Below are positions 1 to 6,995 of a stretch of DNA of 22,364 nt, in pieces. Position 1 is the first letter of the stretch. Every line of letters starts with the position of its first letter. Under the pieces are notes generated by a model, which worked only from the letters and a program-made list of their open reading frames with translations, did no database searches and was not told where the DNA came from. Both the position numbers and the translations under genes were made by a program. Source of the DNA: Alphaproteobacteria bacterium (GTDB lineage: Bacteria; Pseudomonadota; Alphaproteobacteria; Rhodobacterales; Rhodobacteraceae); the NCBI GenBank assembly GCA_024277955.1, contig JAJRUE010000139.1, positions 1-22,364 of the forward strand, in the 5' to 3' direction.

Positions 1-885
1 CCAGATGTCGCCGAACTTGGCGGCCTCGGAATAGTCGGGGCTGATCACCGCCGACTTGGTGCCGCGATAGCGCGCTTCGGTGTAGAAATGCGCATCCGGC
101 GTGCGCGTCTGCGGCACGTTCGAGCCCCACAGCAGCAGGAAGCCGGCGTTATACCAGTCGGCGCTTTCGGGCACGTCGGTCTGTTCGCCCCAGGTCATGG
201 GCGACGCCGGCGGCAGGTCGCAATACCAGTCGTAAAAGCTCATGCAGACCCCGCCCAGCAGGCTCAGATAGCGCGAACCGGCGGCGTAGGAGACCATCGA
301 CATGGCCGGGATCGGCGAAAAGCCAAAGACCCGGTCGGGGCCGTAGGTTTTTGCAGTATAGGCGTTGGCGGCGGCGATGATTTCGGTCACCTCGTCCCAG
401 GTGGCGCGCACGAAACCGCCCTTGCCGCGGTTCTTGACGTAGCTTTCGCGCAGGATCGGGTCTTCCTGCAGGGCTTTCCAGGCGTCGGTGGCGTTCATGT
501 TGGCGCGCATCCGCCGCCAGGCCTTCATCAGCCGGCCGCGGATCAGCGGGTTCTTCACCCGGTTGGCGCTGTAAAGATACCAGCTGTAGCTGGCGCCGCG
601 CGCGCAACCGCGCGGTTCGTGGTTGGGCAGATCGGGGCGCGTGCGCGGATAGTCGGTTTGCTGGGTTTCCCAGGTGACGATCCCGCTTTTGACGTAGATC
701 TTCCAGCTGCACGATCCGGTGCAGTTCACCCCGTGGGTCGAGCGCACGATCTTGTCGTGGCGCCAGCGGCTCCGATAGGTGTCTTCCCAGTCGCGGTTCT
801 CGTTGGTGGTCTGGCCGTGGCCATTGGCGAACCTGTCCAGTTCCTTGGACTGGAAGAAGTTCAGGCGGTCGAGCAGGTTGCTCAT
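1..885 (-). CDS. narG: Respiratory nitrate reductase alpha subunit, 5' part only
   Basis: This is the catalytic molybdenum subunit of the membrane-bound, cytoplasm-facing nitrate reductase NarGHI, which reduces nitrate to nitrite with quinol electrons. Only the first 295 codons are present; the frame is open to the left edge. Residues near position 51 read HGVNCTGSCSWKIYVK, with His51, Cys55, Cys59 and Cys94 matching the His-Cys3 ligands of the FS0 [4Fe-4S] cluster in E. coli NarG (49, 53, 57, 92). Further on, YCDLPPASP carries the Asp that binds molybdenum in the family. The ATG at 885 follows an AGGAG site. It is the third gene of a minus-strand unit after narK1 and narK2, 72 nt beyond narK2 with a strong hairpin in the gap. 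narH, narJ and narI would be expected beyond the edge. Identification is very secure. Confidence 0.97.
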   Translation of the reverse strand, partial: MSNLLDRLNFFQSKELDRFANGHGQTTNENRDWEDTYRSRWRHDKIVRSTHGVNCTGSCSWKIYVKSGIVTWETQQTDYPRTRPDLPNHEPRGCARGASYSWYLYSANRVKNPLIRGRLMKAWRRMRANMNATDAWKALQEDPILRESYVKNRGKGGFVRATWDEVTEIIAAANAYTAKTYGPDRVFGFSPIPAMSMVSYAAGSRYLSLLGGVCMSFYDWYCDLPPASPMTWGEQTDVPESADWYNAGFLLLWGSNVPQTRTPDAHFYTEARYRGTKSAVISPDYSEAAKFGDIW

Positions 886-916
886 GTCGTTGTCTCCTGG
901 ATTGCGCGTTTCATCG

Positions 917-944
917 CCTGCCCCGGAACGGCGCCCGGGGCAGG
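917..944 (-). other. Intercistronic hairpin between narK2 and narG
   Basis: A perfect 10-bp inverted repeat, CCTGCCCCGG (917-926) and CCGGGGCAGG (935-944), encloses an 8-nt loop. It lies in the 72-nt gap between the narK2 stop and the narG ribosome-binding site. There is no following U-run on the minus strand, so it does not look like a simple terminator. An RNA-processing or stability element that separates narK and narGHJI expression levels is an inference. Confidence 0.6.
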
Positions 945-957
945 GAGGCTGTTTCGA

Positions 958-2574
958 TCAGGGGTTCTTCACGTAGGCGTTGGGCCGCAGGTAGAACCAC
1001 CAGTTGATGACGATGCAGATGGTGTAGAACGCGGCCAGCCCGTAAAGCGCGTATTCGGGCGTGCCGGCCTTGATCTGCTCACCGATCACCTTGGGGATGA
1101 TGAAGGCGCCATAGGCGGCCACCGCCGAGGTCCAGCCCAGCACCGGGCCGGCCTGTTCCTTGTTGAACACCGCCGCAATGGTGCGGAAGGTGGACCCGTT
1201 GCCAATGCCGGTGGCGGCGAACAGGATCAGGAACAGGATCATGAACGGCAGAAAGTAGTCCTGCGGGGTGGCCGAGGCATAGGCCTTTTGCAGGAAATAC
1301 GCGACGCCCAGCGCCGAGGCGACCATGATCACCGAAATGATCTGGGTCACTTTCGCGCCGCCCATCTTGTCGGCGATCATCCCGCCCACGGGCCGGATCA
1401 GCGCGCCGATGAACGGCCCCATCCAGGCATACATCAGCGCCGACGGCCCGTCCGGGTTGACGGTGTTGTGGGTCATCACCCCGTCCACCATCAGGTGCTG
1501 GAAGCCGAAGACCACCTTGATCGCCAGCGCAAACGCCGCCGAATAGCCGATGAACGAACCAAAGGTCATGGTGTAGATCACCGTCATCGCCCAGGTGTGC
1601 TTGTTGCCGAAGATCTTGTACTGGCGGGTCAGGTTCTGGCCGACTTCACCGGGGATCAGCTTAAGGAAGAACACCGTCAGCGCGATCACGATCGGCAGCA
1701 CCAGCCATTTCGAAAGCCCCAGCCCCGAGGTCGCCAGCCCGCCTTCAACCGTGGGCAGCATCAGCCAGGCGCCAAAGGCGGCGGCGACAAAGCCGATCGC
1801 CAGCATGAAGGTCAGGATCAAAAACGCCCCCAGCGGGTTGGGAATGTCCGGCGACACGTGTTCATCGCGGATGTTGTTCATGCCCCACCAGCCGGCGAAT
1901 GCCAGCGGCACCAGCCACAACAGCCAGACGTAGCCGGCGTTCTGGATATAGGTGGTGGTGCCGGCGGGGATCTTGCCGATGAGCGTGCCGGATGTGTTGA
2001 TCAGTTCGCGCCCGGCGCCGCCGAACAGCGGGATCGTCATCACCAGCGGGATCAGGATCTGCATGGTAGTAACGCCGAAGTTGCCAAGCCCTGCGTTCAT
2101 CCCCAGCGCGTAGCCCTGGATCTTTTTCGGGTAGAAAAAGCTGATGTTCGACATCGAGCTGGCAAAGTTGCCGCCGCCGATGCCGCTCAGGAAGGCCAGC
2201 AGCTGGAACACCCAGAGCGGCGTATCCGGGTTGGACAGCGCCCAGCCGGTGCCCGCCGCCGGGATCATCAGCAGCGCGGTGGTCCAGAAGATCGTGTTGC
2301 GCCCGCCGGCGATGCGGATGAAGAAGGTTGACGGGATGCGCAGCGTCGCGCCGGTAAGGCCGGCAATCGCCGACAGCGTGAACAGCTGCGACTGTTCGAA
2401 CGGGTAACCCAGGTTGATCATCTGAACCGTGATGATCCCCCAGTAAAGCCAGACCGCAAAGCCCACCAGCAGCGAGGGGATCGAGATCCACAGGTTGCGG
2501 GTGGCGATGGACTTGCCGGTCGAGGCCCAAAAAGCCTCATCCTCCGGCGTGTAGTTTCTCAGATCTTGTCCCAA
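958..2574 (-). CDS. narK2: NarK2-type nitrate/nitrite antiporter (major facilitator superfamily)
   Basis: A 538-residue polytopic inner-membrane transporter expected to take up nitrate in exchange for nitrite made by NarGHI. It carries both nitrate-signature regions of E. coli-type NarK. The first reads GGGNFASSMSNISFFYPKK and continues into ALGMNAGLGNFGV. The second is GIGNGSTF in the C-terminal half. These place it in the NarK2 rather than NarK1 class. The frame begins with a TTG codon at 2574, preceded by AAGGAG seven bases upstream; no in-frame ATG or GTG fits that site. The protein is longer than usual for 12-span carriers because of an extra N-terminal soluble stretch of about 25 residues and longer loops. 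It sits 69 nt after narK1 and before narG. In Paracoccus the two transporters are fused into one protein; here they are separate genes in the same order. Confidence 0.93.
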   Translation of the reverse strand: MGQDLRNYTPEDEAFWASTGKSIATRNLWISIPSLLVGFAVWLYWGIITVQMINLGYPFEQSQLFTLSAIAGLTGATLRIPSTFFIRIAGGRNTIFWTTALLMIPAAGTGWALSNPDTPLWVFQLLAFLSGIGGGNFASSMSNISFFYPKKIQGYALGMNAGLGNFGVTTMQILIPLVMTIPLFGGAGRELINTSGTLIGKIPAGTTTYIQNAGYVWLLWLVPLAFAGWWGMNNIRDEHVSPDIPNPLGAFLILTFMLAIGFVAAAFGAWLMLPTVEGGLATSGLGLSKWLVLPIVIALTVFFLKLIPGEVGQNLTRQYKIFGNKHTWAMTVIYTMTFGSFIGYSAAFALAIKVVFGFQHLMVDGVMTHNTVNPDGPSALMYAWMGPFIGALIRPVGGMIADKMGGAKVTQIISVIMVASALGVAYFLQKAYASATPQDYFLPFMILFLILFAATGIGNGSTFRTIAAVFNKEQAGPVLGWTSAVAAYGAFIIPKVIGEQIKAGTPEYALYGLAAFYTICIVINWWFYLRPNAYVKNP

Positions 2575-2607
2575 AGCACTTCTCCTTCGAGTGATTGTTG
2601 GGGGTTG

Positions 2608-2633
2608 GACGGGCCCGTTGCGGCCCGCCCGTC
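2608..2633 (-). other. Intercistronic hairpin between narK1 and narK2
   Basis: The inverted repeat GACGGGC (2608-2614) and GCCCGTC (2627-2633) has an additional inner CCG/CGG pairing. It fills much of the 69-nt gap between the narK1 stop and the narK2 TTG start, and no U-run follows on the minus strand. A processing or attenuation element is possible; this is inference. Confidence 0.45.
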
Positions 2634-2643
2634 AACTTGGATT

Positions 2644-3963
2644 TCAGCTTGCAGGCACATCCGACAGATGCGTCTCCCGGGTGATTTCGGGGAACTTCTT
2701 GCGCTCCATCCGGCGGATGGCGACGTGCATCCAGATCATGGAGACCGCGACCAGCACGAACATCAGCATGAACACCACCGACCAGACCTGGGTAACGTCC
2801 AGCAGGATGCCGAAGGCGATCGGCAGGAAGAAGCCGCCAAGACCGCCGATCATCCCCACAAGCCCGCCGACGGCGCCGACGTTATGCGGGAAATAGACCG
2901 GGATGTGCTTGTAGACCGCGGCCTTGCCCAGGCTCATCACAAAGCCCAGCACCACCGACAGGAAGACGAAGACGTAAAGCGGGATGCCGAACTTGAACTG
3001 GATCAGGTTGGGTTCGCCATTGGGGCCGGGGATGCCTTCGACGATATAGGTCGTTTCCGGGTAGCTCATGATGAACAGCACGACCAGCGATACGCCGAAG
3101 GTCAGATACATCACGAAACGCGCGCCCCAGACGTCGCTCATCCAGCCGCCCAGGGCGCGAAAGATCGAGCCGGGCAGCGAATACATGCCGGCATAGGCCC
3201 CGGCGGCGGCCAGCGGCACCCCGTAGGCGCCCACATAGTAGCGCGGCAGGAAGCTGGCAAAGGCGACGAACCCGCCGAAGACGAAGAAATAGTAGGTGGC
3301 GAAGCGCCAGACCTGGATGTCCTTCAGCGGCTCAAGCTGCTTGGCGGCGGAAACCGGCTTTTCGCCGGTCTTCTTCTGCATGACGCGCACCGGGTCTTCC
3401 TTGGCGAAGATGTAGAAGATGATTGCCATGGCGACCAGCACCACCGCGTAGATGCGCGCGGTGTCTTCCCAGCCATAGGCCAGCACCAGGAAAGGCGCGG
3501 CGAAGTTGGTCACCGCCGCGCCGACGTTGCCGGCGCCGAAAATGCCCAGCGCCGTGCCCTGCTTTTCGGCCTCGAACCAGCGCGACACATAGGCGATGCC
3601 GATGATGAACGACCCGCCCGCCAGGCCCAGCCCGAGCGCGGCGACCAGGAACACCGCATAGGTGTGCACCGAAGCCAGAAGCCAGACCGAAATCGCCGTG
3701 ATCAGCATTTGCAGCGGCAGCATGATGCGACCGCCGAACTGGTCGGTCCACACCCCCAGAAAGATGCGGCTCAGCGATCCGGTCAGCACCGGGGTGGCCA
3801 CCAGCAGGCCGAACTGCGTCTCGCTCAGGCCGAGCTCCTGTTTGATCTTCACGCCGATGATCGAGAAGATCGTCCAGACCGCGAAACAGACCGTGAAAGC
3901 CAGGGTGCTGAGCCCCAGCGCCCGGTACTGGTCGCTTTTCGTTACACCGTTCAATTCATGCAT
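2644..3963 (-). CDS. narK1: NarK1-type nitrate/proton symporter (major facilitator superfamily)
   Basis: A 439-residue, 12-span inner-membrane carrier of the nitrate/nitrite porter family. The stretch GTALGIFGAGNVGAAVTNF, about one third of the way in, and the C-terminal-half segments KHIPVYFPHNVGAVGGLVG and GGLGGFFLP are the signature of the NarK1 class, which starts nitrate uptake by proton symport before the NarK2 exchanger can work. The start is placed at the ATG at 3963 because GGAGGG lies six bases ahead; a longer in-frame start at 4032 lacks such a site and adds an unlikely hydrophilic leader. First gene of the minus-strand narK1-narK2-narG unit. An FNR-type box (4041-4054) lies about 80 nt upstream and a second one (4176-4189) further back, so expression under low oxygen is likely. 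Confidence 0.93.
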   Translation of the reverse strand: MHELNGVTKSDQYRALGLSTLAFTVCFAVWTIFSIIGVKIKQELGLSETQFGLLVATPVLTGSLSRIFLGVWTDQFGGRIMLPLQMLITAISVWLLASVHTYAVFLVAALGLGLAGGSFIIGIAYVSRWFEAEKQGTALGIFGAGNVGAAVTNFAAPFLVLAYGWEDTARIYAVVLVAMAIIFYIFAKEDPVRVMQKKTGEKPVSAAKQLEPLKDIQVWRFATYYFFVFGGFVAFASFLPRYYVGAYGVPLAAAGAYAGMYSLPGSIFRALGGWMSDVWGARFVMYLTFGVSLVVLFIMSYPETTYIVEGIPGPNGEPNLIQFKFGIPLYVFVFLSVVLGFVMSLGKAAVYKHIPVYFPHNVGAVGGLVGMIGGLGGFFLPIAFGILLDVTQVWSVVFMLMFVLVAVSMIWMHVAIRRMERKKFPEITRETHLSDVPAS

Positions 3964-4040
3964 CACGTGCCCTCCACGTATTGTCGCCCGCAGGCGTTCC
4001 GCGTTGCCCGGCATCCAATATGACCCGGGCAAAGGGCGTG

Positions 4041-4054
4041 TTGATCCAAGTCAA
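4041..4054. promoter_or_regulatory. FNR-type box upstream of narK1
   Basis: TTGATCCAAGTCAA matches the TTGAT-N4-ATCAA consensus in nine of ten fixed positions. Read on the minus strand it precedes CATATT (4022-4017), a plausible -10 element. A start site near 4006-4010 would put the box at about -41, the classic class II activator position, with a leader of about 45 nt to the narK1 ATG. Confidence 0.75.
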
Positions 4055-4175
4055 TGTTTTTTGAAAAAGGCGAGAAAACAATGAATTAGGGAAAAATGTC
4101 CCGGCGTATGCCAACGGATTCTTTGTGCGCTCTTCCCGGATTTTGACCGGCCGGTTGATTTTCTTTTGGGCTGCT

Positions 4176-4189
4176 TTGACATTCGTCAA
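4176..4189. promoter_or_regulatory. Second FNR/NNR-type box upstream of narK1
   Basis: TTGACATTCGTCAA is a perfect inverted repeat of the TTGAC-N4-GTCAA type, the same form seen ahead of the CydA-like module and the idr operon. It lies about 213 nt before the narK1 start and 107 nt beyond the hemH stop. It may be an upstream accessory site or serve a second promoter. Confidence 0.6.
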
Positions 4190-4295
4190 GAATCACTTGC
4201 GCTGCTCGGGGCGATCCAGGGCGGCGCCGCCGATTCAGGGCGCGGCGTGCGCGCGCAAACCTGCCCCGCGGCGCGGGCGCGCGCGCCGGGGGTGG

Positions 4296-5282
4296 TCAGA
4301 GCCAGCCCGACAGGTTTTCCAGCAGCAGGGCTTCGAGCATCGCAATCGACGCCGGCGCGTCGTTCAGGCAGGGCACGAGGGTAAAGTTTTTTCCGCCGCA
4401 GCGCAGAAATTCCTGCCGCCCGCGGATCGCGACCTCTTCCAGGGTTTCGACGCAGTCGGCGGCGAAACCCGGCGTCATCACCGCCACCGAACGCGCGCCT
4501 TCGCCGGCCAGGCGGGCCAGTTCCTCATCCAGATGCGGGCCGATCCAGCGCCCGCGCGAAGGGCGCGACTGGTAGCACTGGATCAGCGCCGGCATGTCGT
4601 GGGGCAGGGCGGCGCGCAGGGCCCGGGTGGTGGCTTCGCACTGGGCGCGGTAGGGGTCGCCCGCCGCGATCACCGCTTCGGGCAGCCCGTGGTAGGACAG
4701 CAGCACCGCGTCGGGCCGCCAGCCAAGCCCGTCCAGATGCCGCCTCAGCGTTTCGGCCAGCGCCGCCACATGGGCCGGGGCGTCGTAATAGGGTGGCAGG
4801 GTGCGCAGCGCCGGCGGATGCGCCAGCCGGGCCAGCGCGTCAAAGGCGGCGTCCAGCGCCGTGCCGGTGGTGGCCCCGGCATATTGCGGGTAAAGCGGCG
4901 CCAGCAGCAGCCGGGTGCACCCCCGGTCGCCCAGCCGTTCGATGGCCGCGCCGATAGAGGGCTGACCGTAGCGCATCGCCCAGTCCACGCGGACCCCCAG
5001 CGGGCGCAGCCGGGCGTCCAGCTGTTCGGCCTGCGACCGGGTGGTGGTCTTCAGCGGCGACTCATCGCGTTCGCGGTTCCAGATCTGCGCATAGGCGCGC
5101 CCGGATTTCGCCGGCCGGCGGGTCAGGATGATGCCGTTCAGGATCAGCCACCACATCAGCCCGGAGCGGTCGATCACCCGCTTGTCCGACAGGAACTGCC
5201 TGAGATAGCGGCGCATCGGCGCAAAGCCGGTGCCTTCGGGGGTGCCCAGGTTGATCAGGACAACGCCGGTGCGCCGGTCCAT
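4296..5282 (-). CDS. hemH: Ferrochelatase
   Basis: A 328-residue protein that inserts Fe(II) into protoporphyrin IX, the last step of protohaem synthesis. It starts with GVVLINLGTPEGT (6-18), the family's N-terminal signature. It then shows LLLAPLYPQYAGATTGT (125-141), LSYHGLP with the catalytic His198, and PGFAADCVETLEE (271-283) with the acidic residues of the active-site cleft. Length is normal for bacterial ferrochelatases. The ATG at 5282 immediately follows the TGA of the FNR-type regulator, with GAGG inside the regulator's last codons as ribosome-binding site, so the two genes are almost certainly co-transcribed and translationally coupled. Placement beside a large set of c-type cytochrome genes fits a rise in haem demand during anaerobic respiration. 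This may be a second copy besides a housekeeping hemH, which cannot be judged from this window. Confidence 0.95.
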   Translation of the reverse strand: MDRRTGVVLINLGTPEGTGFAPMRRYLRQFLSDKRVIDRSGLMWWLILNGIILTRRPAKSGRAYAQIWNRERDESPLKTTTRSQAEQLDARLRPLGVRVDWAMRYGQPSIGAAIERLGDRGCTRLLLAPLYPQYAGATTGTALDAAFDALARLAHPPALRTLPPYYDAPAHVAALAETLRRHLDGLGWRPDAVLLSYHGLPEAVIAAGDPYRAQCEATTRALRAALPHDMPALIQCYQSRPSRGRWIGPHLDEELARLAGEGARSVAVMTPGFAADCVETLEEVAIRGRQEFLRCGGKNFTLVPCLNDAPASIAMLEALLLENLSGWL

Positions 5283-6065
5283 TCAGGGCCTCGAGGTGGC
5301 GATGGTGTAGCCGGTCTGGGGGCACAGCGCGACCCCGCCCGGTTCGCTGCGCGCGCCGTTGGCGATGCGGCGCAGCGCCGGCAGATCGAGGATCTTGATG
5401 ATCGACAGATCGGTCACCTTGATGATCCGGCGCTCTTCCAGGGTCTTGAAGCAGCGGCTGACGGTTTCGGGCTGCATCCCCAGGTATTCGGCCAGGTCGC
5501 GCCGGCGGATCGGAATATCCACCAGGTCTTCGCGCTTGTGGGCCTGAGGCGCGCGGTGGCTGCATTCGAAGATGAACGAGGCCAGCTTTTCCTGCGCCTT
5601 TTTCTTGGCCAGGTCCGACGAATGGTCGATGGCGCGAAAGGTCTGGTCGCGCAGGTTGTCCCAGATCAGCCGCCGGGCGTCGAGGTTTTCGTCGATGATC
5701 CGGTCAAAGATGCGTTCCGACAGGCGGCACACGCCCACATCCGAAAGCGCGATCAGATGGCCCAGCTTGCGGTTCGAGGTGTTGCGCATGTCGATCACGT
5801 CTCCGCGCATGAAGAAGGCGGCGATGGTCTTGCGCCCGTCCTTGAGCAGATGCTGCAGGCTGATCACGCCGCTTTCGATGGCGAAGATCGGCCAGCGTTC
5901 CAGCACTTCGTCCCAGATCATCTCGCCGCGCCGGATCATGCCGGATTGCGACGCCGCGTTCAGGTCCACCAGTTCGCGCCCGGTGAGCTTGGCGCAGAAA
6001 TTCGCCTGATCGTAGAACAACGAACAGTGGCGGCATTTTTCCGGTGTCGCGTCCGGCATCTGCAT
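5283..6065 (-). CDS. FNR/CRP-family transcriptional regulator, probably oxygen-sensing
   Basis: A 260-residue regulator with an N-terminal cyclic-nucleotide-like sensor domain and a C-terminal winged helix. The N terminus carries Cys11, Cys14 and Cys24 (C-x2-C-x9-C), and Cys113 lies where E. coli FNR has Cys122. The four could bind a [4Fe-4S] cluster, although the gap between the second and third cysteine is longer than in E. coli (x9 against x5). The recognition helix reads PETVSR (199-204); the E-x2-SR pattern is that of FNR, which reads TTGAT-N4-ATCAA. The ATG at 6065 is chosen because AGGGGG lies five bases ahead; the open frame extends further upstream but across the promoter. A perfect FNR box at 6139-6152 lies at about -41 from a start site near 6104, so autoregulation is likely. 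The gene could be called fnrL- or fnrP-like, but the exact subgroup is unresolved. Confidence 0.9.
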   Translation of the reverse strand: MQMPDATPEKCRHCSLFYDQANFCAKLTGRELVDLNAASQSGMIRRGEMIWDEVLERWPIFAIESGVISLQHLLKDGRKTIAAFFMRGDVIDMRNTSNRKLGHLIALSDVGVCRLSERIFDRIIDENLDARRLIWDNLRDQTFRAIDHSSDLAKKKAQEKLASFIFECSHRAPQAHKREDLVDIPIRRRDLAEYLGMQPETVSRCFKTLEERRIIKVTDLSIIKILDLPALRRIANGARSEPGGVALCPQTGYTIATSRP

Positions 6066-6138
6066 GAGACCCCCTGGTGGGCGACCGGCACGCTGGCGCC
6101 GGTCACCCCACAGCATATTGGTCTCGCCGTGGCGCATA

Positions 6139-6152
6139 TTGATCTGAATCAA
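6139..6152. promoter_or_regulatory. Perfect FNR box between the regulator gene and a divergent small gene
   Basis: TTGATCTGAATCAA matches TTGAT-N4-ATCAA at all ten fixed positions. On the minus strand TATGCT (6117-6112) is a fitting -10 element for the regulator gene, with a start site near 6104. In the plus direction a class II start would fall almost exactly on the ATG at 6187, and no -10 is obvious there, so control of the minus-strand gene is the better supported reading. Confidence 0.85.
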
Positions 6153-6186
6153 CAAAACGTCGCGGTTTTTGGCCCAAGTTTGCCAC

Positions 6187-6489
6187 ATGCGAAAACTGGC
6201 GGTCGTGTTTCTGGTGGCCGGCGTGGTGATGGTCGGGGTTTTCCGCTTTGCCGGCTGGCGGGCGAAAACCGCATTGTTGCCGCGGTTTTGCGAAGACCCC
6301 GCCGGCACCATCGCCATCGTGCGCGCGATCCTGCGCGATCCCGACCCGACGCATGGGCAAAAGCACCGGCCCTACATCATCGCCGCCAAGCTGATCTTCC
6401 TGGTGCCCCAGCACCCCGACGAACCCGAGACCGCCTATCTCGACCGCCTGCGCGGGCGCATCGACGAAAGCTGCCGGCAGACTTACTGA
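6187..6489 (+). CDS. Small membrane-anchored or exported protein of unknown function
   Basis: A 100-residue protein that I do not recognise. Residues 4-22 form one hydrophobic segment, either a signal peptide or a membrane anchor, followed by a charged domain with Cys35 and Cys96, a DPDPTHG turn and an acidic-Pro stretch (HPDEPET). It is divergent from the FNR-type regulator and shares its FNR box. The ATG at 6187 is used because the hydrophobic segment begins there; no strong ribosome-binding site precedes it, and the box position leaves little room for a leader. Codon use is the same high-GC type as its neighbours and the frame is clean, so it is probably a real gene. Confidence 0.6.
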   Translation: MRKLAVVFLVAGVVMVGVFRFAGWRAKTALLPRFCEDPAGTIAIVRAILRDPDPTHGQKHRPYIIAAKLIFLVPQHPDEPETAYLDRLRGRIDESCRQTY

Positions 6490-6578
6490 GCCCTCGGCGC
6501 TGGCGCGCGGCGCGGTCCGGCGTCAGGCCTGTGTGCGCGCCGCCTGTCCGCCCGGGCCGGGGAATTTTCCGAAAAAAC

Positions 6579-6592
6579 TTGACGGGCGTCAA
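6579..6592. promoter_or_regulatory. FNR/NNR-type box ahead of the CydA-like module
   Basis: TTGACGGGCGTCAA is a perfect inverted repeat. A class II start site would lie near 6627, leaving a leader of about 30 nt to the first small peptide gene at 6657. The sequence just upstream (AATTTTCC, then an A-tract and CTTGACG) resembles that upstream of the idr operon box at 12228-12241. Confidence 0.72.
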
Positions 6593-6656
6593 TTACGGGG
6601 CCGGTCGCTTGTGGTGAAACTGGCCGGGAAAACAACAATACCTCAACAGGCTGGCG

Positions 6657-6779
6657 ATGGCGTCGAAAAACAACAGCACGCTTTTGGGAAAACTGATCTT
6701 TGCCGCCACCGGCGTGGCGATGGTCGGGTTTTTCTGGTGGTTGCTGATCTACGATCACGGCGTCGGTGCGATGCATTAG
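6657..6779 (+). CDS. Small single-span membrane peptide (40 aa)
   Basis: A 40-residue peptide beginning MASKNNSTLLGKLIFAATG. Residues 12-32 form one transmembrane helix, followed by a short DHG-containing tail ending in Met-His. It is the first frame after the FNR/NNR box at 6579-6592 and lies 216 nt ahead of the CydA-like gene with another small peptide between. Size and position recall the small accessory subunits of bd oxidases (CydX/CbdX type), but I see no specific sequence match and the role is inference. The ribosome-binding site is weak (AGG six bases ahead of the ATG). The clean helix-length hydrophobic stretch supports a real gene. Confidence 0.6.
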   Translation: MASKNNSTLLGKLIFAATGVAMVGFFWWLLIYDHGVGAMH

Positions 6780-6858
6780 TCGCGCGCCGGGCGCTGGCGG
6801 CCGGGCAGCTCCGGTCGCGCACCAACCTGTCGGGGCCAGCGAACGGGGGCCCTCGGCC

Positions 6859-6981
6859 ATGAACAAATGGATTGTCCTGCTTGTCGCGCTCGGCGCCTGG
6901 GCCGCCTATTTCTACGCGATGGATCGCTACATCATGTCGATCCAGGGCCTGCCGGTCGGCGCCGACCTGATGCCGCTGTGA
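6859..6981 (+). CDS. Second small single-span membrane peptide (40 aa)
   Basis: A 40-residue peptide beginning MNKWIVLLVALGAWAAYFYA, with one transmembrane helix (about 4-21) followed by a polar tail (MDRYIMSIQGLPVGADLMPL). It ends 14 nt before the ATG of the CydA-like gene, an operon-type distance. As with the preceding peptide, an accessory subunit of the membrane complex is the natural guess, without direct proof. Tryptophan and tyrosine residues at the helix borders are typical of a membrane-interface anchor. Confidence 0.62.
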   Translation: MNKWIVLLVALGAWAAYFYAMDRYIMSIQGLPVGADLMPL

Positions 6982-6995
6982 CCGGGGGCGCCGCC

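Larger units (their letters stand above)
3964..4295. other. Regulatory gap between hemH and narK1
   Basis: This 332-nt stretch holds no convincing gene. It contains the narK1 ribosome-binding site, two FNR/NNR-type boxes (4041-4054 and 4176-4189), an AT-richer patch (about 4050-4100) typical of a promoter, and a very GC-rich, repeat-like tail (4220-4295) just beyond the hemH stop, including the palindrome GGCGGCGCCGCC. The tail could fold as a terminator for hemH transcription but shows no clear U-tract. Confidence 0.6.

Noticed and set aside
88..2331. Long plus-strand open frame opposite narG and narK2
   Set aside because: Composition is Arg/His/Gly/Asp-rich with no domain pattern, typical of the antisense of a high-GC gene; the minus strand shows clear NarG and NarK motifs.
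2566..4023. Long plus-strand open frame opposite narK1
   Set aside because: Low-complexity His/Asp/Gln-rich translation, fully antisense to a well-defined transporter.
4125..6617. Very long plus-strand open frame opposite hemH and the regulator
   Set aside because: It crosses two strongly supported minus-strand genes and the regulator promoter, and contains no recognisable motif; it results from GC-biased codon positions.
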